Part shown: in pieces, positions 34,887 to 43,481 of the stretch | Position numbering within the stretch: the first letter of the stretch is position 1 | Layout: each line of letters begins with the position of its first letter | Origin: Parapedobacter tibetensis | GTDB lineage: Bacteria > Bacteroidota > Bacteroidia > Sphingobacteriales > Sphingobacteriaceae | NCBI RefSeq assembly: GCF_024643205.1 | Contig: NZ_JAMKQJ010000002.1 | Location: 473,462 to 537,461, forward strand | Length of the DNA: 64,000 bases | Reading direction: 5' to 3' | The notes under the pieces: model-generated | The model's database searches: none | What the model was told of the DNA's origin: nothing | Seen by the model: the letters and a program-made list of their open reading frames with translations, nothing else | Translations under genes and position numbers: made by a program

Positions 34887-35870
34887 ATGTCAAGAAAACG
34901 CATACTTATCACCGGCGCTGCCGGTTTCTTAGGATCACACCTCTGCGATCGTTTTATTAAGGAGGATTACCATGTTATTGGTATGGATAACCTCATTACG
35001 GGCGACTTACGTAATATCGAACACTTATTCAAGCTGGAGAACTTCGAATTTTACAAACACGACGTTTCTACATTTGTGCATGTGCCCGGCACATTGGATT
35101 ACATCCTACATTTCGCGTCGCCTGCCAGCCCGATAGACTACCTGAAAATCCCCATTCAAACATTGAAGGTAGGATCTTTGGGTACCCACCATTTACTCGG
35201 CCTTGCACGGGCAAAGGGAGCCCGTATCCTGGTAGCCTCCACTTCCGAAGTATATGGCGATCCAACCGTCAGTCCACAGCCCGAAGAATATTGGGGTAAT
35301 GTAAATCCAGTTGGGCCGCGCGGTGTTTACGATGAGGCAAAGCGTTTCCAGGAAGCCATTACCATGGCCTACCATACCTTCCACGGGTTGCAAACTCGGA
35401 TTGTACGTATCTTTAACACATATGGCCCACGCATGCGTCTCAACGATGGGCGGGTATTGCCAGCATTCATCGGACAGGCCCTCCGCAGCGAAGACCTCAC
35501 CGTCTTTGGCGATGGGTCACAAACCCGTTCGTTCTGCTATGTAGATGATCAGGTGGAAGGCATATACCGATTGCTCCATAGCGACTATCCTTATCCCGTG
35601 AACATCGGCAATCCTGATGAAATTACGATCAAACAATTCGGCGATGAAATCATCAAACTTACCGGAACGAAGCAAAAGCTCGTATACAAGGAGCTGCCCG
35701 TAGATGACCCTAAGCAGCGCCGACCGGATATTACCAAAGCGAAAGAAATATTGGGGTGGGAACCTAAGGTGGGTAGGAAAGAAGGATTGAAAATCACGTA
35801 TGCATATTTTCAATCTTTGCCAGACCAGGAAATAAAACACAAGGATTTCACGTATTATAATAAAAAATAA
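34887..35870 (+). CDS. UDP-glucuronate decarboxylase (UDP-xylose synthase)
   Basis: A 327-residue extended SDR enzyme that converts UDP-glucuronate to UDP-xylose. The NAD-binding motif is TGAAGFLGSHL near residue 11, and the catalytic triad region shows STSEVYGDP and YDEAKRF (YxxxK). HFASPASPIDYLKIPIQTLK is diagnostic of this subfamily (positions about 72-92). A GTG three codons upstream (34878) is in frame, but the ATG is preferred. Its stop overlaps the galE start (TAATG), so the pair is translationally coupled. Confidence 0.92.
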   Translation: MSRKRILITGAAGFLGSHLCDRFIKEDYHVIGMDNLITGDLRNIEHLFKLENFEFYKHDVSTFVHVPGTLDYILHFASPASPIDYLKIPIQTLKVGSLGTHHLLGLARAKGARILVASTSEVYGDPTVSPQPEEYWGNVNPVGPRGVYDEAKRFQEAITMAYHTFHGLQTRIVRIFNTYGPRMRLNDGRVLPAFIGQALRSEDLTVFGDGSQTRSFCYVDDQVEGIYRLLHSDYPYPVNIGNPDEITIKQFGDEIIKLTGTKQKLVYKELPVDDPKQRRPDITKAKEILGWEPKVGRKEGLKITYAYFQSLPDQEIKHKDFTYYNKK

Positions 35871-36898
35871 TGAGCAAAATCTTAGTAACAGGGGGTACAG
35901 GATATATCGGATCGCATACCGTCGTCGAATTGCAAAATGCCGGCTATACGCCTATAGTGATAGATAACCTCGTTAATTCCAACGTAGGGGTATTGGATCA
36001 AGTGGAAAAAATAACAGGTGTGAGGCCTGCCTTCCACCAATTCGACCTGTGTGATGAGGAAAAAGTACATCAATTTGTGGCAGACCACCCCGATGTCAGG
36101 GGCATCATCCACTTCGCCGCGTATAAAGCCGTGGGCGAATCAGTGCAGCAGCCGCTGAAATATTACCACAATAATTTTTTCTCGTTAGTTAACCTGCTCA
36201 ATGCGTACGCTGGAAAGCCAGTGAATTTTGTGTTTTCATCAAGCTGTACGGTGTATGGCCAGCCAGATGAATTGCCTGTCACGGAAGCAGCCCCGGTGAA
36301 AAAGGCAGAATCGCCTTATGGCAACACCAAACAGGTATCAGAGGAAATACTATCGGAAACTGCTGCAGCTTTCAGCAATTACAACATCATCTCGCTCCGG
36401 TACTTCAATCCGGTGGGTGCTCATGAAAGCGCTTTGATTGGGGAGCTGCCGCTAGGTGTACCCCAAAACCTTGTGCCCTTCATTACGCAGAGCGCTGTTG
36501 GCAAACGTGGGCCGATTACGGTATTCGGTAATAACTATAACACGCCGGATGGCTCGGCCATCCGCGATTACATCCATGTAGTGGATTTGGCCAAGGCACA
36601 TGTGGCTGCCATCAGGTTACTGGAAAAGGGTAATCCCAACGGCAACTATGATGTCTTTAATGTAGGTACTGGCCAAGGGAATTCCGTATTGGAAGTCATC
36701 AACGCTTTTGAAGACTCTACGGGGGTGAAGCTTAACTATCAAATCGGGCCCCGTCGTGCAGGCGATGTGGAACAGGTTTGGGGTGATGTGTCTAAGTCGA
36801 CCAATGAACTTGGGTGGAAAGCTGAATTGGACATCAGCGAAATGATGCGCTCGGCATGGAAATGGGAACAATATTTGAAAGAACACCCGTTGAGGTAG
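35870..36898 (+). CDS. galE: UDP-glucose 4-epimerase
   Basis: Interconverts UDP-glucose and UDP-galactose, an extended SDR. The 342-residue protein has the NAD motif TGGTGYIGSHT at the N-terminus, SSSCTVYGQP with the catalytic Ser/Thr near residue 122, YGNTKQ (YxxxK) near 147 and the substrate-side RYFNPVGAHES. It is the second gene of the nucleotide-sugar operon and is coupled to the UDP-xylose synthase. Confidence 0.96.
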   Translation: MSKILVTGGTGYIGSHTVVELQNAGYTPIVIDNLVNSNVGVLDQVEKITGVRPAFHQFDLCDEEKVHQFVADHPDVRGIIHFAAYKAVGESVQQPLKYYHNNFFSLVNLLNAYAGKPVNFVFSSSCTVYGQPDELPVTEAAPVKKAESPYGNTKQVSEEILSETAAAFSNYNIISLRYFNPVGAHESALIGELPLGVPQNLVPFITQSAVGKRGPITVFGNNYNTPDGSAIRDYIHVVDLAKAHVAAIRLLEKGNPNGNYDVFNVGTGQGNSVLEVINAFEDSTGVKLNYQIGPRRAGDVEQVWGDVSKSTNELGWKAELDISEMMRSAWKWEQYLKEHPLR

Positions 36899-36904
36899 GT
36901 TCAG

Positions 36905-37489
36905 GTGATGTCACTTAACCAACATCCGGAACTCAAAAAAGCGATACTCAACCTTCCCCAACAGGAAAAAGACAAGTTGTTAATCCGCTTGGCAAGTAAA
37001 GACCAGATGCTGATTAAACAACTTCATTTCCAGTTGCTGGAAGATGAAACGGATTTGGCCGAACGGATTGAAGCTGTACTGAAGCAATTGCAGCACCTTT
37101 TTAATCGGATCAGTGGCTACATTGCGAACACCAACCAATACCACAATTCGCACCATCTGATGAGCGAATTAAAATATGGAAGTGGAATCATCAATGAGCA
37201 TTTCACCGTTACGAAAGACAAAATGAGCGAGATGCAGTTCCGCTTGTTTTTAGTATCGCAGAGTTTTACACATTTCGATAAACTGTTTGGCTCCCATCCT
37301 TATGGGCATAATGATAGATTATTGAATTACCAAGTAGGGAGAATAAAATACATCCTTGGAAAGTATGAGAAGCTGCATGAAGATTTGCAGTTTGAGTTCC
37401 GGGATGAACTTAATGAAGCATTGGCCTTCGCACATCGATCGGGTATGAAACCCTACATGGATACGTTGAAGTTGCCAAAGGAAGTATAA
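36905..37489 (+). CDS. Hypothetical helical protein in the nucleotide-sugar operon
   Basis: A 194-residue soluble, all-helical protein without signal peptide, membrane segment or cofactor motif. It opens with a short sequence like a heat-repeat edge (PELKKAILNLPQQEKDKLLI) and continues with long amphipathic helices, including an Asn/His-rich stretch (NTNQYHNSHHLMSELKYG). It lies 6 bases after galE and 5 before rmlB, so it is part of the operon, yet it has no resemblance to sugar enzymes. Function unknown; an accessory or regulatory role is conceivable. Confidence 0.75.
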   Translation: MMSLNQHPELKKAILNLPQQEKDKLLIRLASKDQMLIKQLHFQLLEDETDLAERIEAVLKQLQHLFNRISGYIANTNQYHNSHHLMSELKYGSGIINEHFTVTKDKMSEMQFRLFLVSQSFTHFDKLFGSHPYGHNDRLLNYQVGRIKYILGKYEKLHEDLQFEFRDELNEALAFAHRSGMKPYMDTLKLPKEV

Positions 37490-37494
37490 AGACC

Positions 37495-38547
37495 ATGAAG
37501 AAGATTATCATTACCGGTGGTGCCGGATTCATCGGATCGCACGTGGTGCGTAGGTTTGTCAACATCTATCCAGGTTACCACATCGTCAATCTGGATAAAC
37601 TTACCTATGCAGGTAATTTAGCCAACCTCAAAGATATTGAAGATAAGCCAAATTATCATTTTATCAAGGGCGATATCACTGATGCTGATTTCATAGACAG
37701 GTTGTTTGCCACTGAACAACCAGATGCCATCATCCATTTGGCTGCGGAATCGCATGTAGACCGCTCCATCAGCGATCCCATTGAGTTTGTGCTCACCAAT
37801 GTGGTAGGTACCGTCAATCTGTTGAATGCGGCCCGTAAATATTGGGACGGCGCATACGATCAGCGTCGGTTTTATCATGTATCTACGGACGAAGTGTATG
37901 GTGCTTTGGGCGAAAGCGGGATGTTCACCGAGCAGACCAAGTACGACCCACATTCTCCGTATTCAGCTTCCAAGGCTTCGTCCGACCATTTCGTGCGGGC
38001 TTACCACGATACTTACGGGCTGGATGTGGTGATTTCCAATTGCTCCAACAACTACGGCTCGCATCATTTTCCCGAAAAACTCATCCCGTTGGCAATCAAT
38101 AATATCAAAAACAACAAAGCGGTACCTGTATATGGAAAGGGCGAAAACGTGCGCGACTGGCTATGGGTAGAGGACCATGCCCGTGCCATTGATGTGATAT
38201 TCCATGAGGCGGCCCCTGGGGAGACTTATAACATCGGTGGACATAACGAGTGGAAAAACATAGACCTCATCCGGCTGCTATGCAGCATCATGGATCGCAA
38301 GCTGGGCCGCGCTGACGGTGAATCGGCTAAGCTCATCACCTTTGTGAAAGACCGCGCTGGACACGATCTCCGCTATGCTATCGACGCCACCAAGCTGAAG
38401 CGTGACCTTGGCTGGGAACCCAGCCTACAGTTCGAGGAAGGGCTGGAAAAAACGGTAGATTGGTACCTTAGCAATGAGGAATGGTTAGCGGATGTCACCT
38501 CAGGGCATTACCAGCAGTATTACAAAGCGCAATATACAAGCCGTTAA
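37495..38547 (+). CDS. rfbB: dTDP-glucose 4,6-dehydratase
   Basis: Second step of dTDP-rhamnose (and other deoxysugar) synthesis. The 350-residue SDR enzyme has TGGAGFIGSHVV at the N-terminus, HLAAESHVDRSI near residue 83 and the active-site block STDEVYGALG with the catalytic Asp-Glu pair, followed by YSASKASSDH (YxxxK). The other rhamnose genes are not in the window, so the sugar product is open. It ends the operon. Confidence 0.95.
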   Translation: MKKIIITGGAGFIGSHVVRRFVNIYPGYHIVNLDKLTYAGNLANLKDIEDKPNYHFIKGDITDADFIDRLFATEQPDAIIHLAAESHVDRSISDPIEFVLTNVVGTVNLLNAARKYWDGAYDQRRFYHVSTDEVYGALGESGMFTEQTKYDPHSPYSASKASSDHFVRAYHDTYGLDVVISNCSNNYGSHHFPEKLIPLAINNIKNNKAVPVYGKGENVRDWLWVEDHARAIDVIFHEAAPGETYNIGGHNEWKNIDLIRLLCSIMDRKLGRADGESAKLITFVKDRAGHDLRYAIDATKLKRDLGWEPSLQFEEGLEKTVDWYLSNEEWLADVTSGHYQQYYKAQYTSR

Positions 38548-38592
38548 AAGCTCAATTAAAGCACGTCGGAAGTTCGTCTAAAGCGCAGGGTA

Positions 38593-38645
38593 AGTACGGG
38601 CTAGGGTACTTTACCCGTACTCTACCACTACTTATCCCGTACTTT
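38593..38645. repeat. Inverted and direct short repeats in a spacer
   Basis: agtacggg (38593-38600) is matched by cccgtact (38614-38621), and cccgtact occurs again at 38638-38645. An inner stem gggta/taccc can also form. No U-tract follows, so this is not a simple terminator of the rfbB operon. It could be a small extragenic repeat or a hairpin protecting the mRNA end. Confidence 0.4.
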
Positions 38646-38682
38646 ATGCCTACCTGTTTCCTATGCACATCCTATACTATCC

Positions 38683-39291
38683 CTACTTCACCAAAAAATC
38701 AGCCTTCACCTCCTTATCAATGCTGATATAGCCCGGATATTCGATTTGTTTGTTGCCCAACGCAATCGTAGGCTTGATTTTGAATGTGAGGTTAATTTTT
38801 TCTTCTGTTGTCCCGTTCCGTGCACTTTGCATAAAATCGAGCAGTTTATTAAGTGTCTGCCGGTCAGAAAGGAATTTATATACATTGGCCCGCAATTTTA
38901 CCGGCACGGTAACGGTTTCTCCGGGAGGCACCTCAATAGGCAGGTCAGAGATACCATCCAGCACTTCATTTCCCTCCACCTCTATTTTGTAAACGAATTG
39001 CCTGATACCCGCCAAATTGCCTGTAGGGTTGGTGATCCGAACATTTAGCAAGCCGGAAAGCGGGATGTCTCGGTTCAGGAAACCGATAGCCACACCAGGT
39101 AAGCGGCTAAGATCTACCCGGCCGCTGGCAATAAGTTTATTGACATCCGTACCCGCCAGAAACACACTATCGGCATTTACAAATTCATACCGGCACTTCT
39201 CAAGCGCCCTCAATTCCTTGGCCTGCTTATCCAAGCTACAAGCGGCAAGTGTAACGGCCATCAAGGTAAATAGGGTGATTCTGTTTAACAT
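38683..39291 (-). CDS. LEA14-like (WHy domain) lipoprotein
   Basis: A 202-residue lipoprotein (lipobox LAAC near residue 18). The mature part is a single beta-sandwich with the pattern of the LEA type 2/WHy domain: VAIGFLNRDIPLSGLLNVRITNPTG-like strands, the LPIEVPPGETVTVPV strand pair and a final LTFKIKPTIAL. Such domains occur in Bacteroidota envelope proteins of unknown function. No partner gene is apparent. Confidence 0.75.
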   Translation of the reverse strand: MLNRITLFTLMAVTLAACSLDKQAKELRALEKCRYEFVNADSVFLAGTDVNKLIASGRVDLSRLPGVAIGFLNRDIPLSGLLNVRITNPTGNLAGIRQFVYKIEVEGNEVLDGISDLPIEVPPGETVTVPVKLRANVYKFLSDRQTLNKLLDFMQSARNGTTEEKINLTFKIKPTIALGNKQIEYPGYISIDKEVKADFLVK

Positions 39292-39323
39292 GGAATACTT
39301 ATAGCAACATTGGAGCCAAAATT

Positions 39324-40418
39324 TTAGCAGTCCAAAATCAAAGCAATTATTGCCGCGGCGATTTGCTCCGCAAGGGTAAGCATATCTTCTTCGTCGGGTT
39401 CATTGCGGTTAGTCAATAGTATAATACTGAATTGCCGAGAAGGAATCCTGTAAAAAATATTCCGGAAACTGGTACTGCTGCCTGTGTGGTAGACCACCTG
39501 CTCACCCTTATCGTTTTGTTTGAGATGCCAACCGTAGCCATATTTCACGGCTTCACCATTAACCAATTGGTTGTAGGCAAAAGCTTCTTCAATCAAATGA
39601 GTTGGCAAAAAGCGATCGGTATACAATGCTTGGTCCCATTTGAATAAATCCATCACGTTGCTATAAATACCCCCATCGCCAAGTACCGCACTGGTGGAGC
39701 TTTGGTCTTTACGTTCCCAATGGTCGTCGTTTTGGGAATACCCGTATGCCCTCTTCGCCACGGTTGTTTTGCCTTCCTCATGGGCAAGCGTATTCACCAT
39801 GGCCAACGGGTTGAATATGTGCTCTTGAAGATAAGATGCAAAAGGTTGGCCCCCATACTTTTCTACCATGAGGGCAAGTAAGGCATAAGCCGAGTTGCTA
39901 TACCGAAATTGTGTGCCGGGCGTAAAATACCCTCGATCTTGTTCCATCAGTATATCCAGCACACCTTTATCTTTTAATTGAGGATTAAGCGCTGTATCCG
40001 CTACATGGTCTTCATAATCCGGTATGCCGGACGTATGGGTGAGTAGGTGCCTTACCGTGACGGAATTTCCATAGGTAGGAAATCCAGGGAAGACCTGTGG
40101 CAACGTAGTATTCAATGCTAGCTTCCCTTCATCGATGAGTTGTAGGATGCAGGTCGCAGTAAACTGCTTGCTTAGGGATGCCAATCTGAAGTTGGTGGTT
40201 GCTGTCACCCGTTCTCCATGTTCGCAGTTGGCGTATCCATAACTCCGTTGCAACAGTATAGTGCCCTCTTTGATAATGAGCAAGGAAGCTCCCGGATGGT
40301 CTCCTTGGTATGCTGAGAGGATATCATCTATTGCCAGTGTATGCTGCGCCATGGGTGCATGCAGTAAGGTAAACTGTAAAATGATAATTGCAAAAGTGAT
40401 TTTATGCATAACCATCAT
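39324..40418 (-). CDS. Secreted serine hydrolase of the beta-lactamase/PBP family
   Basis: A 364-residue exported protein (signal peptide about 1-25) of the class C beta-lactamase-like serine hydrolases. The three active-site elements are present: SLSKQF (SxxK with Ser nucleophile) near residue 83, YSNSAY (YxN) near 167 and HTGSS in place of KTG near 310. The motif set fits D-aminopeptidases, esterases and penicillin-binding-like enzymes rather than a proven beta-lactamase. It appears monocistronic. Confidence 0.9.
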   Translation of the reverse strand: MMVMHKITFAIIILQFTLLHAPMAQHTLAIDDILSAYQGDHPGASLLIIKEGTILLQRSYGYANCEHGERVTATTNFRLASLSKQFTATCILQLIDEGKLALNTTLPQVFPGFPTYGNSVTVRHLLTHTSGIPDYEDHVADTALNPQLKDKGVLDILMEQDRGYFTPGTQFRYSNSAYALLALMVEKYGGQPFASYLQEHIFNPLAMVNTLAHEEGKTTVAKRAYGYSQNDDHWERKDQSSTSAVLGDGGIYSNVMDLFKWDQALYTDRFLPTHLIEEAFAYNQLVNGEAVKYGYGWHLKQNDKGEQVVYHTGSSTSFRNIFYRIPSRQFSIILLTNRNEPDEEDMLTLAEQIAAAIIALILDC

Positions 40419-40660
40419 AACCTTATAGATTGGTAAAAATAGGGATTATTATCAAGACATAGCTCAATGAAAAGACATCCATTGACAGTGGGGAGGTAAA
40501 GTGCTCCGAACGTTCTATAAAACCCCTGTTTTCAGGGATTTATCAGTATGCTGGCTTAGTGTATTTTTGGCAACCAGAATGCTAAGTCATAAATACTACT
40601 GCGGGGTATTTGGCTTGATGCTTTTTTTTTTTGAGTAAACAACTTTAATTTACATAACGT

Positions 40661-41539
40661 ATGAACTTTTACTATCAACCCTCAGGCCGCATTTCCCCAT
40701 TGTGCTTTTTATTTTTGCTCGTTTCGGGTTTGCTGTTGATGCCACTGCTGGCATTGGCCTACACGTATACCATTTGGTATATTCCCATCATCTATTTCAA
40801 TGTATTGCTCACCGGCTTATTTGGTGTGGGCATAGGCTGGATTGCCAACCGTTTCGTCATTGGAAAAGGCAAAGTCAGAAATATGATGCTTGGCATCCTG
40901 TTTACCTTCTTACTGGCACTCGTGGCCCAGTATTTTCATTGGGCGATTTGGGCGAGTCTGGTGATGAATGCTGGGGAAGTGTATGGAAATGAGCGGATGG
41001 GGGTGGTAGCCAGCAATATGGTTATTGACCAGGTTATTTTCCTCCTTGTCCATCCTGTCATATTGTTTGATCTGGTGAAGGAGATGAATGGATATGGAAC
41101 ATGGGGGATTAAGGGCAATACCATAAGTGGCGTGTTTCTCACCTGTATTTGGATTACTGAGGCATTGATTATTACGGTTATTCCACTATTTATGGCCTGG
41201 GCAAGGGTACGGAAACCTTTCAGTGAACAGGGCGAAGTATGGTTTATGGAAAAGGAACTGAATCCACATGAATTCATTGAAAATGGAGAACATGTAAAGA
41301 TCTCTTTGGAAAAAGGAGATTACAGTGTTATCGAGAATCTTGAAATCTACAAGAACGAAAAGGATGAACATGCGGTATTGACGTTGTTCTATTCCGACCA
41401 TGAGGAGTATTTCCTCACCATCAACAATAAACTACCCAAGTATGATAAGAATGGCAAAATAACGTTCAAGGACAACCTTCTTATCGAATACATTACCCTC
41501 AATAAGGAAACAGGGAGATTGCTGAACAAGATGGCGTAA
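40661..41539 (+). CDS. Membrane protein with cytosolic C-terminal domain, unknown function
   Basis: A 292-residue protein with about five membrane helices in residues 10-195 (clear segments near 12-35, 40-62, 75-100, 118-140 and 160-190), then a soluble mixed alpha/beta domain (about 200-292) containing KISLEKGDYSVIENLEIY and VLTLFYSDHEEYFLTI. No known family is recognised. It stands alone between two minus-strand genes. A Ser/His-type active site is not visible. Confidence 0.7.
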   Translation: MNFYYQPSGRISPLCFLFLLVSGLLLMPLLALAYTYTIWYIPIIYFNVLLTGLFGVGIGWIANRFVIGKGKVRNMMLGILFTFLLALVAQYFHWAIWASLVMNAGEVYGNERMGVVASNMVIDQVIFLLVHPVILFDLVKEMNGYGTWGIKGNTISGVFLTCIWITEALIITVIPLFMAWARVRKPFSEQGEVWFMEKELNPHEFIENGEHVKISLEKGDYSVIENLEIYKNEKDEHAVLTLFYSDHEEYFLTINNKLPKYDKNGKITFKDNLLIEYITLNKETGRLLNKMA

Positions 41540-41597
41540 GTTTCATCTTGTTATTTATACGAGATTTGTTGGCCCGCTGGATTTTTATGCAGCGGGT

Positions 41598-42758
41598 TTA
41601 CTCTTCATCTACCATAAACCGGTAAATGCAAGTACTTCGATAGGTTTCTCCGGGATTCAGCACGGTGGAAGGCCATTCCGGTTTATTCGGTGCATCCGGA
41701 TAATGTTGGGTTTCCAGGCATACGGCCGTTTGCTTTTGGAATGGGTATCCGCCTTTACCGCGTTGCGACCCATCCAGCATATTGCCTGTGTACACTTGGA
41801 TGCCGGGTTCATTCGTGTATACTTCCAAGACGATGCCGCTTGCTGGGGAGTGCAGGTAAGCGGCCAGTATCTCGGGATTGCCATTCGTATTCAGCACCCA
41901 GTTATGGTCATAACCGTTAGCAATGGCCAGTTGGGTATGGGCGGTATCACGGGCCATGCCTGCGCGGATGCTCATGGGCACGTTGAAATCAAATGGCGTG
42001 CCCGCCACTGGCACGATTTCACCCGTTGGGATTAGTATGGTGTCCAAGGGAGTATAATGATTGGCATTGACATGGAGGATGTCATCCAGTATGGTGTTTT
42101 CCGGGTTGCCCGATAGGTTGAAAAAACTGTGATTCGTCATGTTGATGACGGTCTTTTTATCGGTCTGCGCAGCATAATCAATGGCTAGCTCGTTATCTGC
42201 CGTTAAGGTATACTTCACTTCCACCGTCACATTGCCAGGGAAACCCCCTTCTCCGTCGGGGGAGTAGTAAGAAAGCACTAATGTGCTATCATTGGGCTGC
42301 TCAGCATCAAACACTTGCTGCCGCCAGCCATCACGACCTCCATGGATGGTATGTACACCGCTATTGACGTCCAATTGAAGGGTATCGCCATCCAATACAA
42401 ACCGCCCGTAGGCAATACGATTGGTCACCCGCCCCATGGTAGCTCCGAAAGAAGAAGGCTGGTCAAGGTAGTCGGTAATGTTGTCAAATCCCAATACCAC
42501 GTCTAAAAGTTGCTTGGATTTGTCGGGCACCATGAGTGATACCAGTCGCCCGCCATAGTTAGTGATGCAGGCCTCCATTCCACGGGTATTACGGATGACA
42601 AACAAATCAATAGCGTCTCCACCTACCTCCGTTTGGAAGTCGGCCCGTTGCAGGCCAGATAGGGTAGTTTCATTCTCTTTTTGCGGGCCGCAGGCGGCGA
42701 TGACCCCCAACATTAGCATGGGAAGTATCGTTTGCTGTCCTTTACTCATCATTTGCAT
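41598..42758 (-). CDS. galM: Aldose 1-epimerase (mutarotase), lipoprotein form
   Basis: Interconverts alpha and beta anomers of hexoses. The catalytic pair is visible: His in NMTNHSFFNLSG and Glu in VCLETQHYPDAPN, with the substrate-binding HTIHGG between. The N-terminus is a lipoprotein signal (lipobox IAAC), so the enzyme is envelope-located, as for many Bacteroidota homologues. The frame is open up to 42788; I chose the ATG at 42758, with 42752 equally possible. About 386 residues. Confidence 0.92.
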   Translation of the reverse strand: MQMMSKGQQTILPMLMLGVIAACGPQKENETTLSGLQRADFQTEVGGDAIDLFVIRNTRGMEACITNYGGRLVSLMVPDKSKQLLDVVLGFDNITDYLDQPSSFGATMGRVTNRIAYGRFVLDGDTLQLDVNSGVHTIHGGRDGWRQQVFDAEQPNDSTLVLSYYSPDGEGGFPGNVTVEVKYTLTADNELAIDYAAQTDKKTVINMTNHSFFNLSGNPENTILDDILHVNANHYTPLDTILIPTGEIVPVAGTPFDFNVPMSIRAGMARDTAHTQLAIANGYDHNWVLNTNGNPEILAAYLHSPASGIVLEVYTNEPGIQVYTGNMLDGSQRGKGGYPFQKQTAVCLETQHYPDAPNKPEWPSTVLNPGETYRSTCIYRFMVDEE

Positions 42759-42806
42759 AGCTATGCGTTGTTTGCGGATATCTCCCAAACATACATAAAA
42801 AATTCA

Positions 42807-43481
42807 TTAGGAAATGATCATTTTATACCCTACGCCCCGTACATTCATAATCTTGATACCGGGGTCGTCTTTGAGGTATTTGCGTAGTCTGCTGATGAAC
42901 ACATCCAGGCTGCGTCCGGTAAAAAAGCGGTCGTTGTTCCAAAATTCGAAAAGGATTTCCTGTCTGGGGATGACGTTGTTGCGGTGTTCATATAACCGTT
43001 TCAGTAATTCGCCTTCGCGGTACGACAACTGGATGGTTTTGCTGTCTATGCTCAGCGTGTGCTTTACATTGTCGAGTATGTATTTGCCAATGGCCAATTG
43101 CTCATTGGGATTGTATTTATTGCTCATTCTTAACAGTGATTCCATTCGAGCAATGAGTTCGTCTATGTTGAAAGGCTTTTTCAAATAGTCGTTTCCACCC
43201 AATTGAAATCCTTTCAAGATGTCTTTAGTGGCCGTTCGGGCAGTAAGAAATATCATGGGCACCGTGCTATCGCATTCCCGGATTTTGGAGGCCAATGTAA
43301 AACCATCCATCTCCGGCATCATCACATCCAATATAATAATGTCCGGTTTGGATAAGAGGAAGGAGTTCCATGCGGCTGTACCATTGGCACAATGCCTAAT
43401 CCTAAACGGGTGGGTTTCTAGGCTTTTGGTGACGATTGTGGCTAATTTGGCTTCATCTTCAACAAAAAGTACATCAATCAT
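42807..43481 (-). CDS. OmpR-family response regulator
   Basis: A 224-residue two-domain regulator. The receiver (about 1-118) has the acidic pocket VEDEA near residue 8, the phosphoacceptor Asp in IIILDVMMPEMDG near 53, and the Thr and Lys in FLTARTA and YLKKPF. The C-terminal winged helix (about 125-224) ends VRGVGYKMI. Its start overlaps the upstream histidine kinase stop by 4 bases (ATGA), so the two were translated as a pair. Confidence 0.95.
   Translation of the reverse strand: MIDVLFVEDEAKLATIVTKSLETHPFRIRHCANGTAAWNSFLLSKPDIIILDVMMPEMDGFTLASKIRECDSTVPMIFLTARTATKDILKGFQLGGNDYLKKPFNIDELIARMESLLRMSNKYNPNEQLAIGKYILDNVKHTLSIDSKTIQLSYREGELLKRLYEHRNNVIPRQEILFEFWNNDRFFTGRSLDVFISRLRKYLKDDPGIKIMNVRGVGYKMIIS

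Noticed and set aside
40524..40537. ccctg/caggg hairpin with TTTT loop as a terminator
   Set aside because: The stem is only five pairs and no U-tract of useful length follows in either direction that matches a gene end.
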